Notes: generated from the letters alone by a model not told the origin. A stretch of DNA of 64,000 nt from Amphritea sp. 1_MG-2023 (GCF_030547545.1 NZ_JAUOQE010000014.1:37096-101095), one strand, 5' to 3'; shown: positions 20,398 to 31,198, numbered from the stretch's first letter. Numbers and translations: made by a program.

Positions 20398-21195
20398 ATG
20401 ATGAATAAAACGTGCATTTCTTTGTTTTTAATCAGTTGTTTAATGTTTACCGCTGATAATACACTGGCGAGTGAGCGATCTGAGAAAATTATTTCAGCCG
20501 GTGAAATTAAAGTCTGTATCTGGCCGGATTATTTTGCCATCAGCTATCGAAACCCGCGTACCGGTGAGTTGGAGGGGATTGATATTGATATGGCGCATGC
20601 GTTGGCGAATAGGTTGGGGGTTAAGCTGACGTTTGTGCCAAGTTCTTTTTCGAAGCTGATCGATAATATGAGTAACAATGCCTGTGATATCGCTATGCAT
20701 GCCATTGGTGTGCGCCATAATCGCAAGCCTTTTATGGAGTTTTCGCAGCCTTATCTCGCCAGTGGTATCTACGCGGTGGCGACCAAACATAATACCCGTG
20801 TGCGCAGCTGGCATGATATCGATCAACCCGGTGTGGTGGTTGTAGTGCAAAAAGGGACTTACATGGAGCCAGTGGTTAAAGCGAAGTTTAAAAATGCTGA
20901 TATCACCGTTGTCGATAGTTTTAAAGCCCGCGAACAGGAGGTGTTGAGTGGTCGAGCGGATGTCTTTATGGGCGATTATCCTTACGGTAAGCGGATGGTT
21001 GAGTTGACCAAGTGGGCCGCACTGTTAGCACCGGATAAGCCTTTTGCTAAAACCGATTATGCTTATGCCGTGCCGAAAGGCGAGGTAGATTGGTTGCACG
21101 AGGTCGATGCATTTCTAGAGGAGATGAAAGCCTCTGGGATGCTGCGCAAATATGCACAAAAAAATGGTCTAACTGAGATACTCGTAACCGACTAA
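20398..21195 (+). CDS. orphan periplasmic solute-binding protein, family 3
   Basis: A 265-residue SBP_bac_3 protein with a cleavable-looking signal peptide (hydrophobic core, then ASE near residue 24) and the motifs GIDIDMAHALANRLG and VVQKGTYMEPVV. It probably binds an amino acid or similar small ligand. No permease or ATPase gene is adjacent. The divergent partner is the periplasm-sensing PAS-GGDEF-EAL gene, so a role as a sensory binding protein for it is possible but only inferred from position. Confidence 0.87.
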   Translation: MMNKTCISLFLISCLMFTADNTLASERSEKIISAGEIKVCIWPDYFAISYRNPRTGELEGIDIDMAHALANRLGVKLTFVPSSFSKLIDNMSNNACDIAMHAIGVRHNRKPFMEFSQPYLASGIYAVATKHNTRVRSWHDIDQPGVVVVVQKGTYMEPVVKAKFKNADITVVDSFKAREQEVLSGRADVFMGDYPYGKRMVELTKWAALLAPDKPFAKTDYAYAVPKGEVDWLHEVDAFLEEMKASGMLRKYAQKNGLTEILVTD

Positions 21196-21249
21196 CGCCC
21201 GTCATTGATGCATCGCTAAAGGCGCATCAACGGAGGCTGCGAGCAAACT

Positions 21250-21282
21250 AAACAGGCGGATACCGAGACTATCCGCCTGTTT
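21250..21282. terminator. bidirectional terminator
   Basis: A perfect 13-bp stem (AAACAGGCGGATA / TATCCGCCTGTTT) with a 7-base loop lies between the convergent binding-protein and TolC-like genes. A and T flanks on both sides suit termination in either direction. Confidence 0.85.
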
Positions 21283-21300
21283 ATGCTGTAACTAAGAGGC

Positions 21301-22608
21301 TTATTCTGCCTTCATCCACTGATCAAGACCGATGATATCTTCTGGGCTGAGTGTGCCGATCTGTTGCTTAAAGTTGAACAGGTTTGCGACATAATCAAAC
21401 CGAGCATCGGCATAATCACGCTGAGCCGAATACAGCTGTTGCTCGGCTTGTAATACATCGACGACATTTCGTGTGCCCACATTAAAGCCTTCCTCTGTGG
21501 CTTTCAATGCCGTTTCACTGGACAGAATACTCTGCTTGCGAGCGGCGACACTCAATACATTGGTTTGTAGATTGCGCAGCAGATTGCGCGTTTCGAGGAT
21601 CACCTCTCGTAGGGCATCATCCTGATTATATTGTGCTTCGGTAAAACCATATTCGGCTTGACGACTCTGAGAACTCGTTGCGCCCCCCGAGAAGATCGGC
21701 ATTGATAGGGTTAAGCCGATTTGATTGGTTTCCGAATGATCATTAGAGGAGTACGAGCCACTGTCCTTATCATGGCTGGCCGTTAACGACAGTGTCGGAA
21801 GGTGTCCGCTGCGGGCTGCTTGAGATTGACGACGCGCGGCTTCAGTATTGGCCTGCGCGATTTGTAACGCGAGATTACCGGCGCGGGCTTTATCGATCCA
21901 AGCTTGAGGCTCTATCGGGCTGATATTCTCAACCGGATAGTCCTTCGCTAGAGGATCAATGTTGCCGACAGCTTGCCCAGTGAGTCGGGCCAGTGCTTGG
22001 AAGGTGTTATCGAGATCGCCCTCCGCTAAGATTCTGGCTACTTTGGCGTTATCGTATGATGCTTGCGCTTCCTGAACATCGGTAATGGCGATCAGGCCGA
22101 CCTCAAATTGCGCATTAACCTGATCGAGACGACGTTTAATGGCGCGCTCTTGTGCTTGCGATGTTTGCAATGCGGTCTGCGCGCGTAATACGCTCAGGTA
22201 GCTATTAACCACCCGTAGAATTAAGCTCTGTTGTGCTTGCCCAAACTGTAATGCGGCGGCCTCAGATTGAGCGATACCCTGTTGATAGGTAAACCATGCG
22301 GCGGCAGAAAACAGCGGCTGACTCAGGCTGACGGTATAGCCGTGATTGTGGTAATTCTCGTTATAGCTCGTCGAGTCATAATCTATCCAGGTGGTGTTAC
22401 CCGTTAACGAGATAGTGGGTAATAGTCCGGCACGGCCTTGAGGCAAAGCTTCTTGACCTGCTAGGGAGGCCGCTTCGGCTGCTTTTAGCTGTGGGTCTTG
22501 AGCCAGTGCCTGCTGATAAATATCCATCAGGGCGCCGGCATTAACGTGCGGCGTGATGAGGGCGCAGCTGATGGCTGTGGCCAAAATAGTACGTTGGATG
22601 ACTTTCAC
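21301..22608 (-). CDS. TolC-family outer-membrane efflux channel
   Basis: A 435-residue protein with a signal peptide (cut near NAG, residue 25) and two OEP repeats rich in amphipathic helices, as in the trimeric TolC tunnel. It is the last gene of the operon. Its start overlaps the end of the RND pump gene by four bases, so the two are coupled. It should provide the outer-membrane exit duct for this tripartite pump. Confidence 0.92.
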   Translation of the reverse strand: MKVIQRTILATAISCALITPHVNAGALMDIYQQALAQDPQLKAAEAASLAGQEALPQGRAGLLPTISLTGNTTWIDYDSTSYNENYHNHGYTVSLSQPLFSAAAWFTYQQGIAQSEAAALQFGQAQQSLILRVVNSYLSVLRAQTALQTSQAQERAIKRRLDQVNAQFEVGLIAITDVQEAQASYDNAKVARILAEGDLDNTFQALARLTGQAVGNIDPLAKDYPVENISPIEPQAWIDKARAGNLALQIAQANTEAARRQSQAARSGHLPTLSLTASHDKDSGSYSSNDHSETNQIGLTLSMPIFSGGATSSQSRQAEYGFTEAQYNQDDALREVILETRNLLRNLQTNVLSVAARKQSILSSETALKATEEGFNVGTRNVVDVLQAEQQLYSAQRDYADARFDYVANLFNFKQQIGTLSPEDIIGLDQWMKAE

Positions 22609-25600
22609 TGCTGTGATCCTTGTTCCATGAGATTAATATCCGGCTCTACCGCTTGGTACAGACGCCGGCCTAAATAACTGTATACCGTTGGCACAATAAA
22701 TAAGGTTAGCAGGGTGCCAAAGGTCAAACCTCCGACAATGACCCAGCCAATTTGTTGTCGACTTTCTGCGCCAGCACCGAAGGCGATGGCCAGCGGAATT
22801 GTGCCGAGTACCATGGCGCCGGTGGTCATCAGAATAGGGCGTAAGCGCATGGTCGCGGATTCAATAATAGCGGCTTGCAGATCACGGCCTTGATCTTGAA
22901 GCTGATTGGCAAACTCGACGATTAGAATACCATGTTTTGTAATCAGACCAATGAGCGTTATTAAGCCGATTTGACTATAAATGTTAAGACTGCCGCCGGT
23001 GAAGTAGAGGGCTGAAAGACCACCAAACAGGGCAGGTGGTACGGATAACATTATAATCATCGGATTGCGGAAGCTCTCAAACTGTGCGGCTAGTACTAAA
23101 AAGGTGAAAACCAGTGCCAACACGGCCGTGATCATCAGGCCGCTACCCGATTCTTTGAACTCTCGAGATTGGCCGCCGTAGTCATAGAGGGTTTCTGGAC
23201 TAATATCGGCCATCTGCTGTTCGATAAAGGCGAGCGCTTCGCCGACACTGTAACCCGGCGCTAAAATGGCTTGGAATTTAACCGCTTTCATCTTATCAAA
23301 GTGGTTTAATTCTGTCGGTGCTACACTTTCGTTAATATCAACGACAGAGCTGAGTTGCACCATCTGATTGTCATTGGTGCGTAAATAGAGGTTACTCAAA
23401 TCACTCGGGTTGCGACGTAAAGAGGGCTCTACTTGCAGAATGACATCATATTGCTCACCATCTTTTTTAAAGCGAGTGACGTTACGGCTCGCCATGTAGG
23501 TTTCAATACTACGGCCGATCATGTTGATATCTAGCCCCATTTCAGAGGCTTTATCGCGGTTAACTGTCAATGAGAGTTCCGGTTTATTCAGCTTGAGATC
23601 AATATCGGGCTGAACAAATCCAGGGTTGTCTAAGATGCGTGCCATTAGTTGATCAGAAATGGTTTTAAGCTCAGCGAAATCGGTATTTGATTTGATGATG
23701 AACTCTACTGGCCGAGAGATAAAGCTTTGTCCTAGCGATGGCGGGTTCATGGCAAATGACATGGTGCCGGTGATACCACCGAATAGTTGCGGGGTTAATT
23801 CGGCAACGATACTTTGCTGTTTTTGGCTTCGCTCATCCCAAGGCTTGAGGCCTAAGAAAGACATCGAATTGGTATCGGCGGGAAAGCCAACAATAGTGAA
23901 GAAGCGATCGGCTGAATCTTGTTTAGCTAAGACCTCCTCGACTTGCTTGGCATAGCGATCAACGTAATCGACGGAGGCTCCATCGGGTGATATGGACATC
24001 GCCAGAATGGTACCGCGATCTTCCACCGGCGCCAGTTCTTGAGGCAACTGAGTGAACAGAAAGCCCGCTCCGCCGAGACTGCCCAGCATAATAATCACCG
24101 CCAATAGACGCGACCTGAGGACCTTTTTCAAGAGTGCCTGATAGCCATTGGTTAAGCTGAGTATCCAACCTTCAATTAAGTTAAAGATATAGCTGTGACG
24201 CTTCTCATGATGGAGTAAGCGAGAGCACATCATAGGTGAGAGTGATAGTGCCACAAAGCCAGAAACCAGTACGCCGCCTGCCAGTGTTAATGCAAACTCG
24301 GTAAATAGTTTGCCGGTTCGGCCGGGGGTAAAGGCAACTGGGGCAAACACGGCCACCAAAGTGAGTGTGGTCGCAATAACCGCAAAGCCGATCTCTTTAC
24401 TCCCTTTAAACGCGGCCTGAATCGGCGATAAGCCTTCCTCAACGTGGCGATAGATATTCTCGAGCATCACGATCGCATCATCGACAACCAAGCCGATGGC
24501 TAATACCATCGCCAGCAGGGTCAGGGTGTTGATACTGAAACCCATCATCAGCATCAGCGCGAAGCCACCGATCAGCGATAACGGAATGGTGATGACCGGA
24601 ATCAGTGTTGCTCGAAGGTTGCGCAGGAAGAAAAAGATGACCGCGATAACCAGTATGCTGGCTTCAAAGATCGTTTGAAATACCGACTTGATTGACTCGG
24701 ATATAAAGATTGAAGAATCATAGGCAATTTCAATATTAACGCCCTCAGGCAGGGCTGCTTTGATTTGTGGTAGGCGTTCTTGAATACCACTAGAGACATC
24801 AAGAGGGTTAGACGTCGATTGTTTTACCACCCCTAGTGCCACCGCTGATTTGCCTTTAAAACGCGATTTTTTACGCTCATCTGCCGGTGCAATTTCTACG
24901 CGTGCGACATCTTTAATACGGACTGGGTAGCCATTTTCGTTACGGATAATAATGTCTTCGAATTGCTCAATGCTATTCAAATCCGTTTGTGACAATACAC
25001 TGAATTCGCGCTGATTGCTTTCGATACGGCCCGCTGGAATTTCGACGTTTTGATTGCTCAGAGCCGCTTCGATATCTTGGGGAATAATTTGATAAGCCGC
25101 CATTCGGGCCGGATCAAGCCAGATACGCATGGCAAAACGACGATCACCAAACAGCATGACGTTGGCCACCCCGTTGACCGTTTGTAGCGGGTCTTTAACC
25201 ATGCGATCGGCAATCTCTGAAATCTCCATCATCGAGTGATTATCAGAAGAAAGTGCCAGCCAAAACACCGGTTGAGCATCGGCTTCGGTTTTGGCGGTGA
25301 TCGGCTCATCAACATCATCCGGTAGATTACCGCGCACGCGGCCAACTCGGTCGCGAACATCACTGGCCGCATTATCGGGGTCTCGACTGAGTTTAAATGT
25401 AACGGTGATCTGGCTCTTTTCCGAACGGCTAACCGAGCTAATATAATCGATGCCCTCGATACCGGAGAGAGAGTCCTCGATAATTTGAGTCACTTGTGTC
25501 TCGATAATGGAGGCGCTGGCACCGGGATAGCTGGTTTCAACCGTGACCACGGGAACATCTATTTTAGGGTATTCTCGTACCGTCAGGCGTTCATATGAGA

Positions 25601-25679
25601 CTGCGCCGATGAGCAAAATTAGCAAGCTCATGACGGTCGCCAATACGGGCCGTTTGATACTTATATCAGACAGTATCAT
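22605..25679 (-). CDS. RND efflux pump inner-membrane transporter (HAE1 family)
   Basis: A 1024-residue, twelve-helix protein with the two-fold AcrB-like arrangement. It carries the proton-relay pair in GLVVDDAIVMLENIYRH (helix 4), GRTGKLF and large periplasmic loops after helices 1 and 7. It exports hydrophobic compounds or drugs by proton antiport; the substrate cannot be read from sequence. It lies two bases downstream of the adaptor gene. Confidence 0.93.
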   Translation of the reverse strand: MILSDISIKRPVLATVMSLLILLIGAVSYERLTVREYPKIDVPVVTVETSYPGASASIIETQVTQIIEDSLSGIEGIDYISSVSRSEKSQITVTFKLSRDPDNAASDVRDRVGRVRGNLPDDVDEPITAKTEADAQPVFWLALSSDNHSMMEISEIADRMVKDPLQTVNGVANVMLFGDRRFAMRIWLDPARMAAYQIIPQDIEAALSNQNVEIPAGRIESNQREFSVLSQTDLNSIEQFEDIIIRNENGYPVRIKDVARVEIAPADERKKSRFKGKSAVALGVVKQSTSNPLDVSSGIQERLPQIKAALPEGVNIEIAYDSSIFISESIKSVFQTIFEASILVIAVIFFFLRNLRATLIPVITIPLSLIGGFALMLMMGFSINTLTLLAMVLAIGLVVDDAIVMLENIYRHVEEGLSPIQAAFKGSKEIGFAVIATTLTLVAVFAPVAFTPGRTGKLFTEFALTLAGGVLVSGFVALSLSPMMCSRLLHHEKRHSYIFNLIEGWILSLTNGYQALLKKVLRSRLLAVIIMLGSLGGAGFLFTQLPQELAPVEDRGTILAMSISPDGASVDYVDRYAKQVEEVLAKQDSADRFFTIVGFPADTNSMSFLGLKPWDERSQKQQSIVAELTPQLFGGITGTMSFAMNPPSLGQSFISRPVEFIIKSNTDFAELKTISDQLMARILDNPGFVQPDIDLKLNKPELSLTVNRDKASEMGLDINMIGRSIETYMASRNVTRFKKDGEQYDVILQVEPSLRRNPSDLSNLYLRTNDNQMVQLSSVVDINESVAPTELNHFDKMKAVKFQAILAPGYSVGEALAFIEQQMADISPETLYDYGGQSREFKESGSGLMITAVLALVFTFLVLAAQFESFRNPMIIMLSVPPALFGGLSALYFTGGSLNIYSQIGLITLIGLITKHGILIVEFANQLQDQGRDLQAAIIESATMRLRPILMTTGAMVLGTIPLAIAFGAGAESRQQIGWVIVGGLTFGTLLTLFIVPTVYSYLGRRLYQAVEPDINLMEQGSQQ

Positions 25680-25681
25680 GT

Positions 25682-26743
25682 TTAGGCTCCCGGCTGTGCA
25701 GTGGTGGGTTGAGCGTCTTTTGGTTCGCTGCCATCAACGAAAATAGGTGTCACCGGTGAGCCTGGGAATAACTTGAGTTGGCCTGCAGTGACAATGACTT
25801 GATCGACATTTAAGCCTGAAGTGATGTTGACGGCGCCGTGACGACGGATACCTAACTCTACTTGCACCATATTGATTTTGTCATCTTCAACGGTCATGAC
25901 AAAAAAGTCGTTGTTTTTGGGAATGATGGCTTCTTCAGGCACCATGATAGCGTTGGGATTGGTATGAGTCATAATCTGTATTCGAGCAAACAGTCCGGGC
26001 CGCAGGAGGTTATCACGGTTTTCAATCTTCGCTCGAATGGCAATATTGTGACTACGATCATTGATGCTCGGGGAGATCGCATAGATCGAGCCACTGAAGC
26101 TTTCGCCGGGCAGCGCATCGATTAATACCTTGATCGTTTGTCCCGTTTTTATGTTAGACAGTTGGTTTTCAGGCACATTGAAATCAACTTTCATGATATG
26201 CATATCGGTGAGTTCAACCAGATCCTGACCGATATTGACGTAATCACCGGGGCTAAATTGACGTAATCCAAGCACACCATCAAAGGGAGCAGTGAGGGTC
26301 ATCTTGTTTAAGCGGGTCTGAGCCACCGCCTGTTGCGCCTGATTCACTTGTAACTGCGCCAGCGAGGCGTCTTTATCTTGCTGTGAGCCGACACGTTTTT
26401 TGACCAGGCTATCTGCGCGTTGATAATCAATGCGGCTGAGATTGACCTTGGCTTTACTCTCTTGCAATTGAGCTTGGTAAAGTGAGGATTCAAGGACAAT
26501 CAATTTAGCGCCGGCTTTAACCGATGTGCCTTCGGTAAACAGCACTTTTTCTATGGCACCGCTTTGTTCGGGGCGTAGAATAATGGATTCATTGGCCTTG
26601 AGTGAACCAACTGCTTCGATCATATGCACCAAGGGTTCGGTTTTGACACGCACGACTTCAGCGGGCAAACCGGCTGCGTGAGCGATGGATGTCAGCGTTA
26701 GCGTCACCCCCATGAGGAGGGGAAATATGTGATTAAGCTTCAT
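25682..26743 (-). CDS. periplasmic adaptor (membrane fusion protein) of RND pump
   Basis: An adaptor of about 353 residues with an N-terminal export signal, a lipoyl half-motif pair, a coiled-coil hairpin (about residues 95-150) and beta-barrel segments such as MKVDFNVPENQLSNIKTGQ. The start at 26743 (MKLNHIF) is chosen because it begins a proper signal peptide. An in-frame start further upstream would overlap deep into the TetR gene. Even so, it overlaps the TetR stop by 11 bases. Confidence 0.9.
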   Translation of the reverse strand: MKLNHIFPLLMGVTLTLTSIAHAAGLPAEVVRVKTEPLVHMIEAVGSLKANESIILRPEQSGAIEKVLFTEGTSVKAGAKLIVLESSLYQAQLQESKAKVNLSRIDYQRADSLVKKRVGSQQDKDASLAQLQVNQAQQAVAQTRLNKMTLTAPFDGVLGLRQFSPGDYVNIGQDLVELTDMHIMKVDFNVPENQLSNIKTGQTIKVLIDALPGESFSGSIYAISPSINDRSHNIAIRAKIENRDNLLRPGLFARIQIMTHTNPNAIMVPEEAIIPKNNDFFVMTVEDDKINMVQVELGIRRHGAVNITSGLNVDQVIVTAGQLKLFPGSPVTPIFVDGSEPKDAQPTTAQPGA

Positions 26744-27368
26744 GATTAGATCTATCCTTGATTGTCGGAGTGATGGGTGGTGCAAAGAGTGAACAAAGCA
26801 TATCGGCAACATCCACTAAAGGCTGAGTGGATGCCTCTACTTTAGTGCGTAGTAATGCTCCTTGCCAGCTATCCCAAAAAAGTTGTGCGAGGGCGCGGGC
26901 GGAAAAGTCTTGACGAAAACTGCCTTCGAGCTGTGCATCATAAAAGTGTTTTTCAATGTGATCGATAACACGATTACAAGACGAATCGATAATTTGTCGG
27001 AATGAATCACTGGCATTGCCGATTTCGCCCATCAGGTTAGTGAGTAAGCAGCCGCTGGTATTGGGGTCTTGTTCATAGTCTTCGATAAAGAGCTGCAGGG
27101 ATGCACGAAAGCGCGTCAGGCTATCGCCGGAGGTCATAGCATCCCAGCGTTCCCATTTTTTATCATCTTGCTGATACTGATATTCCAACACATCGATAGC
27201 AAACTGCTCTTTACTGTCGAAGTAATTATAGAAAGATCCCTTGGGGACTTGGCAGGCGTTTAAAACTTCTTTAAGGCCGGTACCGTGATAGCCCTTGCGA
27301 GCGAACAGCTGCATACCGGTTTGCAGGATCTTATCTCGGTTGTGCTCGTTTCTTTTTGGTTGATCCAT
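26733..27368 (-). CDS. TetR-family repressor of the efflux operon
   Basis: A 211-residue TetR protein with the N-terminal helix-turn-helix (GLKEVLNACQVPKGSFYNYF) and a TetR_C effector domain. It is the first gene of TetR-adaptor-RND-TolC and overlaps the adaptor. By position it should repress its own operon and be released by a pump substrate. Confidence 0.9.
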   Translation of the reverse strand: MDQPKRNEHNRDKILQTGMQLFARKGYHGTGLKEVLNACQVPKGSFYNYFDSKEQFAIDVLEYQYQQDDKKWERWDAMTSGDSLTRFRASLQLFIEDYEQDPNTSGCLLTNLMGEIGNASDSFRQIIDSSCNRVIDHIEKHFYDAQLEGSFRQDFSARALAQLFWDSWQGALLRTKVEASTQPLVDVADMLCSLFAPPITPTIKDRSNHEA

Positions 27369-27375
27369 GTTGATT

Positions 27376-27388
27376 AGACCGGTCGTCT
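27376..27388. promoter_or_regulatory. candidate TetR operator
   Basis: AGACCGGTCGTCT contains the 8-bp palindrome GACCGGTC and, in another register, AGAC-N5-GTCT. It lies eight bases upstream of the tetR start codon, a normal autoregulation position. Confidence 0.5.
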
Positions 27389-27522
27389 CAAAGATAAAAA
27401 AACAATTATAAATAGCACTTAGATAAAAGCAATTGAAGGATTAATGCAACGCTATTTTATGAGATGAAGGATGAGGTGGGGTAATGCGTCAGGAGCTGAG
27501 ATCGATGGTAAGAGATTGGGCG

Positions 27523-27548
27523 AAAAAAAGCCGGGACAGGCCCGGCTT
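27523..27548 (-). terminator. rho-independent terminator of the aminotransferase gene
   Basis: AAGCCGGG/CCCGGCTT stem followed on the minus strand by a run of seven T residues, directly downstream of the aminotransferase stop. Confidence 0.88.
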
Positions 27549-27564
27549 ATAGTGATGCGTGAGA

Positions 27565-28758
27565 TTACTTTTCCAGCGCGTTTTTGATACGCGTGAGAGC
27601 GTCTTCGAGAATATCCAGCGATGTAGCAAAGGATAAGCGCATATTGCCAGGCGCACCGAAGGCTGAGCCGGGTACTAATGCGACACCCGCTTCCTGAAGT
27701 AGGTATTCCGCGAGATCAATATCGTTTTCAAATTGATCATTGTTATCGATCACTTGTTGAAAGCTAGGGAACGCATAGAAGGTTCCATCCGCGGGGATGC
27801 AGTCTACACCATCGATTTCATTGAGCTTTTTGACGACGAAATCGTGACGCTGTTTAAAGGCCTTAACCATCTCTTTAACGCAGTCTTGATCACCCTCGAG
27901 AGCGGCTTGAGCGGCTACTTGCGATATTGATGCTGGGTTAGAAGTACTTTGCGATTGAATTTTCTTCATCGCAGCGATCAGTTTTGCCGGCCCTGCGGCA
28001 TAACCGATACGCCAGCCAGTCATCGAGTAGGCTTTAGAAACACCGTTGAGCACAATAGTACGTTCATACAGTTCTGGGCAAGCGTTAAGGATGTTGATGA
28101 AAGGGGTGTCAGTGTAAAGGATATGTTCATACATATCGTCAGTGGCGATCAGTACATTGGGGTATTTTGCCAATACTTTACCCAGCGCTTTCAGTTCGGC
28201 CTCGGTATAGGCCACGCCTGTTGGGTTGGAAGGGCTGTTGAGCACCAATAAGCGAGTTTTGTCGGTGATCGAGGCTTCTAGCTGATCCGCTGTAATTTTG
28301 AAGCGCGCTTCCTGAGTGGTAGTAACAATCACTGGTACGCCTTCACCCATCAGCACCATATCGGGATATGATACCCAGTAAGGCCCCGGGATAATGACTT
28401 CATCACCGGGATTTAACAGTGCCAGCGATAAGTTAAAAAAGCTTTGTTTCCCACCGCAAGATACCAGAATTTGATTGGCTTCATAATCAAAGCCATTATC
28501 CCGTTTGAATTTGGCAATAATCGCTTTTTTCAGACCTGGCGTACCATCAACTGCAGTGTATTTAGTGAAGCCATTGTTGAGGGCTTCAATCGCAGCGTTT
28601 TTGATATGATCTGGGGTGTCGAAATCGGGTTCGCCTGCACCCAGACCAATAATGTTGTTACCCGCTGCGCGTAATTCTGCAGCACGGTTAGTGACTGCGA
28701 GTGTCGGAGAAGGTTTGATGCTGTTAACGCGATCTGAAAGTTGCATTGTCCTAGCCAT
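27565..28758 (-). CDS. aspC: class I aspartate aminotransferase (I-gamma type)
   Basis: A 397-residue PLP enzyme with LGAGEPDFDTPDHI near the N-terminus, the NPTGV block and the Schiff-base lysine in VSKAYSMTGWRIGYAAGP. It most resembles the aspartate/prephenate aminotransferases of the I-gamma subgroup. It interconverts aspartate and oxaloacetate with glutamate; side activities cannot be excluded. It is divergent from uvrB. ATG 28758 follows AGAGGAT closely; ATG 28746 (MQLSDRV) is an alternative start. Confidence 0.85.
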   Translation of the reverse strand: MARTMQLSDRVNSIKPSPTLAVTNRAAELRAAGNNIIGLGAGEPDFDTPDHIKNAAIEALNNGFTKYTAVDGTPGLKKAIIAKFKRDNGFDYEANQILVSCGGKQSFFNLSLALLNPGDEVIIPGPYWVSYPDMVLMGEGVPVIVTTTQEARFKITADQLEASITDKTRLLVLNSPSNPTGVAYTEAELKALGKVLAKYPNVLIATDDMYEHILYTDTPFINILNACPELYERTIVLNGVSKAYSMTGWRIGYAAGPAKLIAAMKKIQSQSTSNPASISQVAAQAALEGDQDCVKEMVKAFKQRHDFVVKKLNEIDGVDCIPADGTFYAFPSFQQVIDNNDQFENDIDLAEYLLQEAGVALVPGSAFGAPGNMRLSFATSLDILEDALTRIKNALEK

Positions 28759-29004
28759 ATCCTCTGAAAAATGTGGTCGTGTGCCACGGTGTTGTCAACC
28801 GATAAATAATACCGGAATACAGCGAGCTGACAAATCCTTTTCGTGGATGAACGTCACTAAAAACAAACTTTCTGTTAAAAAAGTGTGACAGTCGCGGCCT
28901 TAATCGCTGTTTTTCTTTCATGTCACGATCAGGGAGCAGAAAGTTTTCGATAAGCGTATAATGTGCCGCTAAGTTTTTTTCTGCTATTTATGAAGACATC
29001 TGAT

Positions 29005-31017
29005 ATGAAACAGCGCTTTCAGTTACAGTCCAAGTTTCAGCCTGCGGGTGATCAACCGAGTGCCATTAAGGGGTTGGTTGATGGGATTCATGCCGGGCTT
29101 GCCGCGCAGACGTTACTGGGGGTTACCGGCTCGGGTAAAACCTTTACGATTGCGAATGTGATTGCTGAACTGCAACGGCCGACCATTATTATGGCGCACA
29201 ATAAGACCTTGGCAGCGCAGCTCTATGGTGAATTTCGTGAGTTCTTTCCCAATAATGCCGTCGAATACTTTGTGTCGTATTACGATTACTATCAGCCCGA
29301 AGCTTATGTGCCTTCCTCCGATACCTTTATTGAGAAAGATGCATCGATCAATGAGCATATCGAGCAGATGCGACTCTCGGCCACTAAGGCGTTGCTAGAG
29401 CGAGATGATGCCATTATTGTCGCCACCGTCTCGGCTATTTATGGTCTGGGTGATCCGAAATCTTATCTCGGCATGATGTTGCATTTAGATCGCGGTGATC
29501 ATGCCGATCAGCGTACGATTCTGCGGCGACTGGCTGAACTCCAATATACACGCAACGATATCGAGTTACACCGAGGCACCTATCGTGTGCGTGGCGATGT
29601 GATTGATGTTTTCCCTGCGGAATCTGAAAAAGAGGCGGTGCGCATCGAGCTGTTCGATGATGAGGTTGAAAACCTAAGCTACTTTGATCCGCTCACGGGG
29701 GAAGTGCTGCGCCGGGTTCCTCGTGCCACGATCTATCCGAAGTCTCACTATGTTACCCCTCGAGAAACATTATTGGCGGCGGTCGATAACATTCTCGAAG
29801 AGCTTCATCCTCGTTTAGAACAATTACGTAGTAACGATAAATTGGTCGAACTACAGCGGCTTGAACAGCGAGTGATGTATGACGTTGAGATGATAAAGGA
29901 ACTCGGTTATTGCTCGGGCATTGAAAACTACTCCCGTTATCTGTCTGGGCGGGAGCCGGGTGATGCGCCGCCGACCCTGTTTGATTATCTACCCGATGAT
30001 GCCTTGCTGGTGATGGATGAATCCCATGTCACGATTCCACAACTGGGTGCGATGTATAAGGGCGACCGTTCGCGTAAAGAAACCTTGGTGGAATATGGTT
30101 TTCGCTTGCCCTCTGCGCTGGATAATCGGCCGATGAAGTTTGACGAATGGGAGAGTCAGGCACCACAGATGATCATGGTGTCAGCGACGCCAAGCAAATA
30201 TGAAGCGGCCAACGCGGGCCAAGTCGTGGAACAGGTCGTGCGTCCCACCGGCTTGCTCGATCCTATCGTTGAGATTCGTCCGGCACTCACGCAAGTGGAT
30301 GATCTGTTGGGTGAGATTAATCGAGTTGCAGCACAGGGCGAGCGGGTGGTTGTGACGGTGCTCACCAAGCGTATGGCCGAAGATCTCACCGAATATCTAG
30401 ACGAGCACGGTGTGCGAGTGCGTTATCTGCATTCGGATATCGATACGGTAGAACGGGTTGAAATTATTCGCGATCTGCGTATCGGTGAGTTTGATGTGTT
30501 GGTGGGGATCAACCTGCTACGGGAAGGTATTGATATGCCGGAAGTGTCGCTGGTGGCGATTCTCGATGCCGATAAAGAGGGCTTTTTACGCTCTGAAACT
30601 TCGATGATTCAGACCATTGGGCGAGCGGCCCGTAATGTGAATGGGCGCGCTATTCTTTATGCCGACCGCGTGACCGGCTCCATGCAGCGGGCGATGGATG
30701 AAACCGAACGGCGGCGTAATAAGCAGATGGCTTATAATACCGAGAAGGGTATTACCCCAGTGGGGATTCAAAAGTCGGTGGCCGATATCATGGAAGGCGC
30801 GTCGGCGATTCCTGGCCGGAAGACGCAAATGGGCCGTAAAGCGGCCGAGCCGGTAGCGGAATATCAGATCGATCCTAAAAAACTGAGTACCGCTGAATTG
30901 GCCAAGGCGATGAGTCGACTGGAAGATCAGATGTATGAGGCGGCTAAAAATCTGGAATTCGAAAAAGCGGCACAATATCGTGATCAGTTGGAGAAGCTTA
31001 AGCACAGCGGTCTGTGA
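29005..31017 (+). CDS. uvrB: UvrABC excision nuclease subunit B
   Basis: A 670-residue helicase-like protein with Walker [11 protein letters not shown], the beta-hairpin block [17 protein letters not shown], helicase motif QTIGRAARN and a C-terminal UVR domain that contacts UvrC. It verifies DNA damage and loads UvrC in nucleotide excision repair. The start MKQRFQLQ matches the family length; in-frame starts at 28990 and 28963 are possible. TATAAT at 28957-28962 would place transcription downstream of 28963. I saw no CTG-N10-CAG LexA box upstream. Confidence 0.97.
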   Translation: MKQRFQLQSKFQPAGDQPSAIKGLVDGIHAGLAAQTLLGVTGSGKTFTIANVIAELQRPTIIMAHNKTLAAQLYGEFREFFPNNAVEYFVSYYDYYQPEAYVPSSDTFIEKDASINEHIEQMRLSATKALLERDDAIIVATVSAIYGLGDPKSYLGMMLHLDRGDHADQRTILRRLAELQYTRNDIELHRGTYRVRGDVIDVFPAESEKEAVRIELFDDEVENLSYFDPLTGEVLRRVPRATIYPKSHYVTPRETLLAAVDNILEELHPRLEQLRSNDKLVELQRLEQRVMYDVEMIKELGYCSGIENYSRYLSGREPGDAPPTLFDYLPDDALLVMDESHVTIPQLGAMYKGDRSRKETLVEYGFRLPSALDNRPMKFDEWESQAPQMIMVSATPSKYEAANAGQVVEQVVRPTGLLDPIVEIRPALTQVDDLLGEINRVAAQGERVVVTVLTKRMAEDLTEYLDEHGVRVRYLHSDIDTVERVEIIRDLRIGEFDVLVGINLLREGIDMPEVSLVAILDADKEGFLRSETSMIQTIGRAARNVNGRAILYADRVTGSMQRAMDETERRRNKQMAYNTEKGITPVGIQKSVADIMEGASAIPGRKTQMGRKAAEPVAEYQIDPKKLSTAELAKAMSRLEDQMYEAAKNLEFEKAAQYRDQLEKLKHSGL

Positions 31018-31048
31018 GATGCTCGTGCTTTAACTCCTTAAAGATAGC

Positions 31049-31163
31049 CGTGCCGATATGCCTTCATCGTAGCGGCATCTAACCGGCAGCGAGGCACGTC
31101 TCGTGCCGATATGCCTTCATCGTAGCGGCATCTAACCGGTAGCGAGGCACGCCTCGTGCCGAT
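31049..31163. repeat. 53-bp tandem repeat, REP-like, with terminator-like end
   Basis: Two consecutive 53-bp units (31049-31101, 31102-31154) differ at only two positions, and the first 9 bases of a third follow. Each junction forms a GGCACG/CGTGCC stem with a 3-base loop. The last is followed by GATTTTCTT and may terminate uvrB. The core GTAGCGAG...CGATT recurs at 36302. Confidence 0.85.
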
Positions 31164-31198
31164 TTTCTTGATTCTAGGGTGTCGCTATATAAGGTGTC

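Noticed and set aside
28870..28889. LexA box before uvrB
   Set aside because: A CTG...CAG pair is present but separated by 14 bases instead of the 10 required.
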